Of a DNA stretch of 42,267 bases, positions 9,121 to 16,309 are shown in pieces. This DNA is from Methanobacteriota archaeon (GTDB lineage Archaea > Thermoplasmatota > Thermoplasmata > SG8-5). The translations under genes were made by a program, and so were the position numbers. Within the stretch, counting starts at the first letter, position 1. Each line of letters begins with the position of its first letter. The notes below the pieces were generated by a model. The model was given only the letters and a program-made list of their open reading frames with translations. It made no database searches and was not told where the DNA came from. The DNA lies in assembly GCA_030670795.1 (NCBI GenBank), contig DAOVAY010000003.1:1-42267 (forward strand). Reading direction: 5' to 3'.

Positions 9121-10160
9121 TAACCCGCCCCCGCTTCGCTGGTAACCACATCTACGTGTGCTGTAGTCAACGTTAGTTTCGAAATAGAATCCGGATTTAT
9201 CCTTAAACTTACCTGCCATATCTTATCTAAGGGATTGGTGAAGTCTACTTCTTTGGATTCAATGTAATAATCATCACCGCCGGGGCCGATGGTATTCGGT
9301 CCGAAGCTCATGCCAATTGACGACAAAGTCTGGTTGAAACTGTTGTTCCAGGCCCCAGCATAACGGGTTGTATGATTGATATAAAGGTATGTTTGGGCGC
9401 CGTTAGAATCCGTGTTTGTGACATTTGTGTATGTTGTGGATGCTACAGCTCTGAGAATCGTCTGAATCCCTCTGGTTCCATAGCCCACGTATGTGTTATC
9501 ATCGCCTCTCAGGTCAACCTGCGCGTAGGCGATTTCGAAACGATTCCCTGCGGTACGCTGGACGATCAGCTGGGGATTGCTTTTCATATATTCCCCATCA
9601 GCCTGTCTCAGGATAATGGCATCGTTCTCGTATGCTAATGTTTGCGGTACAAAATACCTGTTCGGTGCTTCTAAAAGTATAGAGCCGCCCAATGTACTAC
9701 CTAGTTGTGGGGAACGGAAATCTATTATATTGGAACCCGCCGCACCGCCGACATCGAAGCTGAAACTAACATTATTGTAACTGCGATAACTGTAAACACC
9801 CAGGTATCCCGGAGTGGCAGATGCAAATATGGGTATTCCGTTTGCACCTAGCGTGACTGGAGTGTAGATAGAAACCGGTGAGCTTCCTTTGAGGGTTCCA
9901 ACCAGTATCTGCATGTCAATGGCCTGTTTCAGATTGCTGAACTGCCCGTATGCGATATTCATGTGGGATGATTCGTTTTCCTCCATCCAGACAGGGACAT
10001 ATTGATTAGTGAACATCGAAAGAAACGCAAGGAAGACCATGAGAGCCATAATTGTTCCAACTGTGGACGCCACTCCCTCATCATTCCATCTCTTATGCGG
10101 TTTAATACAATGACGATTTCCTCTGTCTCTCTTTTTCAGAAATGTAAAACGCATGACCAT
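9120..10160 (-). CDS. Archaeal type IV pilin-like secreted protein
   Basis: Short basic N-terminus then NDEGVASTVGTIMALMVFLAFLSMF, resembling archaeal class III prepilin N-termini (xGxSxVxGTIL); beta-rich remainder; first gene of the pilus cluster. Confidence 0.75.
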   Translation of the reverse strand: MVMRFTFLKKRDRGNRHCIKPHKRWNDEGVASTVGTIMALMVFLAFLSMFTNQYVPVWMEENESSHMNIAYGQFSNLKQAIDMQILVGTLKGSSPVSIYTPVTLGANGIPIFASATPGYLGVYSYRSYNNVSFSFDVGGAAGSNIIDFRSPQLGSTLGGSILLEAPNRYFVPQTLAYENDAIILRQADGEYMKSNPQLIVQRTAGNRFEIAYAQVDLRGDDNTYVGYGTRGIQTILRAVASTTYTNVTNTDSNGAQTYLYINHTTRYAGAWNNSFNQTLSSIGMSFGPNTIGPGGDDYYIESKEVDFTNPLDKIWQVSLRINPDSISKLTLTTAHVDVVTSEAGAG

Positions 10161-10189
10161 ATCCTCACTCAGTTAATGCCCCAATTAAT

Positions 10190-10209
10190 GCTAAATATAT
10201 ATATATAAC
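10190..10209 (-). promoter_or_regulatory. TATA-like promoter element of the pilus operon
   Basis: TTATATATATATATTTAG on the minus strand about 30-50 nt upstream of the start at 10160; archaeal box A-like. Confidence 0.45.
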
Positions 10210-10315
10210 TGTCGCTGGTATCAAGATATTCAAAGTCGTTTACATAAGATAAAACGATATGATATACAAATAAAAAATCACAATTGCTTAGAGCCACAGT
10301 TTTATTAATTTCAAA

Positions 10316-10981
10316 ATGAATATACTCTCAGGTAGGATGAATAGTTGCGAATTGTGTGGCGCTCAAGCTGAGGACGGGCAGAAAACCTGTCCACGATGTG
10401 GCTTTGAGTTTCCGGAAGTGGTTCGGTCCGATATCAGGGACGAAAAAATACTTGAGCGATATAAAGAGAAACCTCTTGAGACTGTTAAACGAGATTTGAG
10501 AGACAAGTTATCTCAGATGATTTCATACTTCGAAAACGTAGATTTAGGACAAATGGACGTAAACGACTTAACAGCCTTTGTTGACGAAGCTCTGGCTTTC
10601 CTACATGTTCCGGTGACTTTAGGCCTTGGCGATGAGATGAACTTTAATGAACGGGAGGAGATCCTAATACTTGTTACGGTTTCAAAACTAGAGGAAGCAG
10701 ACAATATTTCAGGAAGGCCGCTGGCATCCACAAGGTCTTACATCAGACTGGCAAATGCCCTGAATTGTCTTGGAGAGTGCTCGAGGGCCATGGAGATGAT
10801 AGATAAAGCGCTTTTAAAGGAACCGAACAATATAGATGCCCTTTTTGGAAAAGCCATATTGAATTTTAATGAGAAAAAGTATGAAGAAGCAAAGCGTTAT
10901 CTCGAAAAACTGATGGCCAAGACAGAAGCCCATTCAAAGGCCTTATATCTTGCAGAGATGATAGACCAACTCTCTTCTTAA
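10316..10981 (+). CDS. Zinc-ribbon + TPR protein
   Basis: CELCGAQAEDGQKTCPRCG followed by TPR-like helices (CSRAMEMIDKALLKEPNNIDALFGKAILNFNEKKYEEAKRYLEKLM). Start could be 10316 or 10334. Confidence 0.8.
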   Translation: MNILSGRMNSCELCGAQAEDGQKTCPRCGFEFPEVVRSDIRDEKILERYKEKPLETVKRDLRDKLSQMISYFENVDLGQMDVNDLTAFVDEALAFLHVPVTLGLGDEMNFNEREEILILVTVSKLEEADNISGRPLASTRSYIRLANALNCLGECSRAMEMIDKALLKEPNNIDALFGKAILNFNEKKYEEAKRYLEKLMAKTEAHSKALYLAEMIDQLSS

Positions 10982-10993
10982 TAAAAAATGGAA

Positions 10994-11181
10994 TTTACTG
11001 CTACACCATGCCGAACGCGGGGAATCAACCATGTTGATTCCCTTAAGCAGTAAACACGTTGGCATAAGACAATATGTGTTTCTGCCCAGGCTATTAATGG
11101 CCTGGATGAAGGCTAAGGGCAGTAAGGTAAACAAACAGGCCAGAATCTAAACGCCAGGTCCTTCAGGGTCTGGTAGTTTAC
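10994..11181 (+). ncRNA. Candidate structured RNA / IS200-IS605-type (TnpB-omegaRNA-like) end remnant
   Basis: Several complementary blocks: GGGAATCAAC-CAT-GTTGATTCCC; TTTACTGCT (10994) with AGCAGTAAA (about 11046); CTGCCC...GGGCAG; CCAGGC-TATTAAT-GGCCTGG; 8-bp terminal hairpin CCAGGTCC-TTCA-GGGTCTGG; flanked by TTTAC at 10994-10998 and 11177-11181. Confidence 0.5.
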
Positions 11182-13112
11182 ATTCTAATTTTGTAAATCC
11201 CGGTATCACATAGATGAGCTAGTGGACAGGTTTCACATTTCGGTATAATCGGTTTACAAATCTTTTGACCGTGCCTGACGAACAGCCTATTAACTTCGAG
11301 CCAGTATTTTTTAGGTGTGAAGGCTTTGAGGGCATATTCTGTATGTTCAGGCGTATCCGTTTTCACCAGGCCGATAAGGTTTGTGATTCGATGTACGTGC
11401 GTGTCAACGGCTATTGCCGGTTTCCTGAATCCATAGGCCAGAACACAGTTTGCGGTCTTTCTGCCCACGCCGGGTAATTTGATTAACTCGTCGATGTCAT
11501 CGGGAACCTTGGACTTGTATCTTTCACGGATTATCCTGGCGGTTTCGATGATCTTCTTGGCCTTTTGTTGAGGGAAACCGGCCGATTTTATCAAAGGCTC
11601 AATGTCTTTTGGTTTTGCCTTGGCAAGCTCTTCAGCGCTCCGATACTTCGCAAACAACCGTGTTGATGCCACATGCGTGTTTTCGTCCCGAGTCCTCTGT
11701 GAAAGCATGGTCGATATCAGTACGCGGAACGGGTCTCTGGCTTCTTCGTCCGGTGGCCTCTTTCCACCAGGGTCTCTTCCTGGGTATGCTCCTATCAGGT
11801 ATTCATCTCCCAGTTTCTTCATGATTTCCTTGATTCTCAGCAGTTCTAGATGTGCGGCAGCATCCGAGGCGGTGAATATGGAGCCGGAGATTATCACGGG
11901 TCTTTTCCCGGCCAACTTTAATGCCTTGTCCACGGCTTTTCCAACATCTTTCACGACCGTTATATTTGAGGGAAAGAGCGAGCCCAGTTCTTCGGCAGGC
12001 ATGCCACGGAGGTATGACGGTTCGGTTATCACAATTTCAGAAAAGCATCCCTCCAGTTCGTTCACTATTCCTTTCACGTCTTTATCCTGCAGCACGCCAA
12101 GAACGCCCACCGGCCTTTTTTTGGCAAAGTGTCGTTTCATGTATCTGGCCAATGTTCTGGCACCTCCCGGATTATGCGTTGTGTCTAAAATCACATAAGG
12201 ACCGGTTCTGATAATCTGCAAACGGGCAGGCCAGTGCGTTCGTTCAATACCCGTTCTGATGCCTTTGTTAGAAAAATTAATCCCTGATTTTTCGAGTGCT
12301 CCGACCGAAAGAACCGCCGTGCCTATATTAGAAAGTTGATGTTCGCCGGCCAGTCTTGTTCGCACGTCCGGAACATCATGTGTTTTTGTCTTGATCGAGA
12401 ACGTGCTGCCATAGATGTCCTGTTGGTGAATTTTCACGGTGACCAGTTTCTGAACGGAGAGTAACTCAGATCCCAATTCGTCACACCTTTCCTTGATGAC
12501 CTTCGTGGCGGCCTTGTCGTCAGAGCCCCAGACCGTTGGCACACCTTTCTTTACTATACCGGCTTTTTCGCCTGCTATTTTACCTATGGATTTTCCCAGA
12601 TGCTTCATGTGCTCTCTCGAGACATTTGTTATGACCGCAACCTCCGGAGTTAATACATTGGTCGAGTCCAGACGACCGCCCATACCCACCTCGACCATGG
12701 CAAAGTCTACCTTTCTCCGAGCAAAATGGCGAAATGCCATTGCGGTTGCAGTTTCGAAGAAGGTGCACTGGACATTCTCGCTGGCCAGTTCCTCAACCTT
12801 AACCTTTATACGCTGTATCTCTCTCAAGATTTCCTCCCTTGCCATGGGATAGCCGTTGATGGCAATCCTTTCACCGAACTCCGTAAGGTGGGGAGAGGTA
12901 TAGGTCCCTACTTTATAGCCGGCTGCCATCAGAATATTTGAAATGAACACACAGACCGAACCTTTTCCATTGGTACCGGCCACATGAATTGCTTTGAAAT
13001 CTTCATGAGGGTTTCCGAGGCTGCCGAGCAATGCTTTTGTGTTATCCAAGCCCAGCTTCACGCCGAAATATTGTAAATCATATAGCCAGTTGATGGCCTC
13101 TTCATAGTCCAT
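11178..13112 (-). CDS. FolC-like folylpolyglutamate/dihydrofolate synthase fused to endonuclease III (Nth)
   Basis: N-terminal FolC: HVAGTNGKGSVCVFISNIL, TSPHLTEFGERI, GGRLDSTNVL. C-terminal Nth from about codon at 11822: LSQRTRDENT, HhH LPGVGRKTANCVLA, VDTHVHR, Fe-S CKPIIPKCETCPLAHLC. No stop between the two. Confidence 0.92.
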   Translation of the reverse strand: MDYEEAINWLYDLQYFGVKLGLDNTKALLGSLGNPHEDFKAIHVAGTNGKGSVCVFISNILMAAGYKVGTYTSPHLTEFGERIAINGYPMAREEILREIQRIKVKVEELASENVQCTFFETATAMAFRHFARRKVDFAMVEVGMGGRLDSTNVLTPEVAVITNVSREHMKHLGKSIGKIAGEKAGIVKKGVPTVWGSDDKAATKVIKERCDELGSELLSVQKLVTVKIHQQDIYGSTFSIKTKTHDVPDVRTRLAGEHQLSNIGTAVLSVGALEKSGINFSNKGIRTGIERTHWPARLQIIRTGPYVILDTTHNPGGARTLARYMKRHFAKKRPVGVLGVLQDKDVKGIVNELEGCFSEIVITEPSYLRGMPAEELGSLFPSNITVVKDVGKAVDKALKLAGKRPVIISGSIFTASDAAAHLELLRIKEIMKKLGDEYLIGAYPGRDPGGKRPPDEEARDPFRVLISTMLSQRTRDENTHVASTRLFAKYRSAEELAKAKPKDIEPLIKSAGFPQQKAKKIIETARIIRERYKSKVPDDIDELIKLPGVGRKTANCVLAYGFRKPAIAVDTHVHRITNLIGLVKTDTPEHTEYALKAFTPKKYWLEVNRLFVRHGQKICKPIIPKCETCPLAHLCDTGIYKIRM

Positions 13113-13122
13113 ATCAAGAGCC

Positions 13123-14682
13123 TCAATGTTTGAATTCTCTTATACCGGTGAATAACATAGCCATATCGTGCTCGTTCACCGCTTTAATTACTTCTTTGTC
13201 CCGGATGGAGCCGCCCGGCTGTATAACTGCAGTAATCCCCGCCTTGGCAGCCTCGTCTATTCCGTCCCTGAATGGGAAGAAGGCGTCCGAGGCCATGGCA
13301 CTTCCCTTTGCGTTCTCCCCCGCCTTGAAGCCCGCGATTTTAACCGCATCCACACGGCTCATCTGGCCCGCGCCGATTCCGACGGTCGCGCTGCCCTTGG
13401 CGAACACTATGGAATTGGATTTGACATGTTTAATCACACGCCAGGCATAATCCATGGAAGCCAGTTCGTCCTCGGTCGGCACTCTCTTTGAGGTAACCGG
13501 TAGTTTACTTACGTCCAGATGTTTCAGGTTCCTGTCCTGGACCAGCACCCCGCCAATCACTCTCTTTAAGTCCAGGGAGCTCTCGTCAACAACACCCAGT
13601 TCACCCGTCTCCATGAGTCTGATGTTCTTCTTTTTTGTTAGAATGTCCAGGGTTCCTGGCTCATAGGACGGGGCGATGAGCACTTCCACAAATATCTTGC
13701 TTACCTGTTCGGCAATTCCAATCGGTATTGGACGGTTGACCGCGATAACGCCGCCGAAGGCGGACATTGGGTCAGCGGCCATCGCCAGTTCGTAGGCAGT
13801 CAGAATATCGTCCGCAGATGCTACGCCGCAAGGATTAGTATGTTTCACTATGGTGGCTGTTGGTTGTTCAAAATCCTTGACGAGCTCCAGTGCGTCATTG
13901 ATATCCAGTATATTGTTGAAAGAGAGTGTTTTACCATGAAGCTGCTTGGCGTTTGTTACACATTTTTCTTTCACCCCTGGCTCGTAATAAAAGGCCGAGC
14001 TCTGATGCGGGTTCTCGCCGTATCTCATATCGGCCACTTTTTCAAAATGCAGTAACAGGTCATTGGGATATATATCATCAGAAAACCGTCTTTCAAACTC
14101 GGACATTATGGCCTTGTCATAGGTGCAGGTTCTCAGAAATGCTTTGATTGCCAGTTTCTTCTTTGTTTCGAGGGATATCTCCCCTGTGGAACCCAATTCC
14201 TCGAGGACTGGTTCGTATTGATCCGATGATGTGAGTATGACAATGTTCTCGAAGTTCTTGGCAGCGCTCCTAATCAGAGCGGGACCGCCGATGTCTATGT
14301 TTTCGATAATCTCATCATCGCTGGCACCCTTATTTGAAGCTGTCAGTTCGAATGGATAGAGGTTCACGACAACCATGTCAAAAGGTTCGATTTCCTGAGC
14401 TTTGAGTTCTTCCAGATGCTCGTCAGTTCTTCTTGCCAGCACGCCTCCGTGGATGGCCGGATGTAGAGTTTTGACTCGACCGTCAAGTATCTCCGGGAAG
14501 CCGGTGAGCTCTGACACTCGTGTGATGGGCATCTGTGCCTCATGCAGCTCTTTGAACGTCCCACCAGTGGACACTATTTCAAATCCTTGCTCAACCAGCT
14601 TTTTCGCGAAGTCCACAATTCCCTTCTTGTCATAGACGCTAATCAGCACCCTTTTCTTTCCTTCTGTCAAATCTAGTCCCAA
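13123..14682 (-). CDS. purH: Bifunctional AICAR formyltransferase/IMP cyclohydrolase
   Basis: ISVYDKKGIVDFAKKLVEQGFEIVSTGGT, GRVKTLHPAIHGGVLARR, VKHTNPCGVASAD, full-length 519 aa. Confidence 0.96.
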   Translation of the reverse strand: MGLDLTEGKKRVLISVYDKKGIVDFAKKLVEQGFEIVSTGGTFKELHEAQMPITRVSELTGFPEILDGRVKTLHPAIHGGVLARRTDEHLEELKAQEIEPFDMVVVNLYPFELTASNKGASDDEIIENIDIGGPALIRSAAKNFENIVILTSSDQYEPVLEELGSTGEISLETKKKLAIKAFLRTCTYDKAIMSEFERRFSDDIYPNDLLLHFEKVADMRYGENPHQSSAFYYEPGVKEKCVTNAKQLHGKTLSFNNILDINDALELVKDFEQPTATIVKHTNPCGVASADDILTAYELAMAADPMSAFGGVIAVNRPIPIGIAEQVSKIFVEVLIAPSYEPGTLDILTKKKNIRLMETGELGVVDESSLDLKRVIGGVLVQDRNLKHLDVSKLPVTSKRVPTEDELASMDYAWRVIKHVKSNSIVFAKGSATVGIGAGQMSRVDAVKIAGFKAGENAKGSAMASDAFFPFRDGIDEAAKAGITAVIQPGGSIRDKEVIKAVNEHDMAMLFTGIREFKH

Positions 14683-14784
14683 CCTGAGATAGCAATCGGT
14701 TTGATAAACGTTGTGAATGGCGTTGACATTGAACCAGATTTAAATATCCAAATCGCCTTTACCCCCTCGTGAGAGGGATATAGG

Positions 14785-16293
14785 ATGGCTCAGGATTTTC
14801 CACACCTCAGGGGAATGATCGTTTTGACTTCAACGTTCGCCGTCGGAAGCATAAGGGGTAAAAGTGCCACTAAGTTGATTTCCAGCGGGAATGACCACTA
14901 TCGCAAAGGCGAGTTGGGGGAGGCAATAAGATGTTATAACCAGGCCATACAGCTGGAACCGGAAAACTCGATTGCCTGGAACAATAAAGGATTGATACTG
15001 GCCATCGCCGGAAGGTTTGAAGAGGCGCTTGCCGCTCACTCGAAAGCGGTAGAAATTGATGTGGACTATGTTGACGCCATATCAAATATGGGAATGGCCT
15101 ATGCAAAGATGGATAAGTATGACGAAGCGTTGACATACTACAACAAGGCTCTGGAGAAGCGACCGGACCATGAAATCGCATGGAATAACAAGGGCAATCT
15201 TCTTGCGAAGATGGAAAAACATGAGGAAGCCATCAAATGCTACGAAAAGGCGCTTCAAATAAATCCCAACTACCTGGCAGCGATGAACAACAAGGCTGTG
15301 GGCCTTAATCACCTGAAAAAATTCGACGAAGCCATAACGATATTAAACAAGGTTTTAAAGGCCAGGCCAGCCTTCCCGGAAGGTTGGTATGTAAAGGGGA
15401 AAGCCTACATCGGCATGAGCGAGTTCGAGAAGGCCATAGTTTGTCTCGAGCGGGCTTATAGGCTGGATAAGGAATTTCACCAGGCCAAGAAGGCGTTGGA
15501 TGTTCTGAAAAAGAGATTGGTACAGCCGCCCGGAAAGAAGGCTGCACGCGCAAAGAAAAAGGCTCAAAAACCGAAAGACCTTGAAGAGATAAAGAAGAAG
15601 ATAGAAGCCGACATCATGGAAGTGGGTGAGGAGCTGGACGTGTTGGAGGATGAATTCCATACTGAGGAGCATCTCACAAAAGACGAGTCCACGACTTTAA
15701 AGCATCTCTCCGATGACCCGATATCTAAAACCGGGCTCAAAAAGGACCTGGGCAACCGGCTGAGCAAACCCGCCATGGAAAGGGCTCTAGAGGGCTTGGA
15801 AAGAAAAGGTCTGGTCACCTCCCAGAAATCGGGCCGCGGAATCACTTATACAAAAACAGAGGCCCTCGGCGCAATCGAGGAAGAAATCATTGAAGAGCCG
15901 ACAAAGAAAGGCGTGAAAGAAGAAAGCGCACTCGGAAACTTCCATGAATTAGTCGATGACGGCAGAAAGCTCACCGACAAAGGCAGGCACAAGGAGGCGT
16001 TATCCAAGTTCAGACGGGCCCTGATAATAAACCCGTACGGCGAGATGGCCATCTGCCTGAAAGCCCAGGCCCATTACGAGCTTGGAGATAGAGATAAGGC
16101 AATAAACACGATATCTCAGATTCTCAACAAGAACCCAACCTTTATACCTGCCTGGTTCACATTAGCGAACGTCGCGTTCAAGCACGGCGAATACCAGGAC
16201 GCGGCAGACTGTTTCAGAAAGATACTCGAAATTCAGCCTGACAACGCAGAGGCAAAGAAGGGCCTGGAGAAGTGTGAGAAGGGATCCGGGTAG
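14785..16293 (+). CDS. TPR protein with central winged-helix-like segment and second TPR block
   Basis: N-terminal TPRs (GEAIRCYNQAIQLEPENSIAWNNKGLILAIAGRFEEALAAHSKAVEIDVDYVDAISNMGMAYAKMDKYDEALTYYNKAL), central LSDDPISKTGLKKDLGNRLSKPAMERALEGLERKGLVTSQKSGRGITYTKT, C-terminal TPRs. Confidence 0.85.
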   Translation: MAQDFPHLRGMIVLTSTFAVGSIRGKSATKLISSGNDHYRKGELGEAIRCYNQAIQLEPENSIAWNNKGLILAIAGRFEEALAAHSKAVEIDVDYVDAISNMGMAYAKMDKYDEALTYYNKALEKRPDHEIAWNNKGNLLAKMEKHEEAIKCYEKALQINPNYLAAMNNKAVGLNHLKKFDEAITILNKVLKARPAFPEGWYVKGKAYIGMSEFEKAIVCLERAYRLDKEFHQAKKALDVLKKRLVQPPGKKAARAKKKAQKPKDLEEIKKKIEADIMEVGEELDVLEDEFHTEEHLTKDESTTLKHLSDDPISKTGLKKDLGNRLSKPAMERALEGLERKGLVTSQKSGRGITYTKTEALGAIEEEIIEEPTKKGVKEESALGNFHELVDDGRKLTDKGRHKEALSKFRRALIINPYGEMAICLKAQAHYELGDRDKAINTISQILNKNPTFIPAWFTLANVAFKHGEYQDAADCFRKILEIQPDNAEAKKGLEKCEKGSG

Positions 16294-16309
16294 TGCGGTA
16301 ATCTATTCC

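Noticed and set aside
11602-12198. Plus-strand ORFs opposite folC-nth and purH
   Set aside because: Shadow ORFs of strong minus-strand genes.
14761-14777. Short hairpin CCCTC-GTGA-GAGGG upstream of the TPR gene
   Set aside because: Only 5 bp; too weak to call a regulator or riboswitch.
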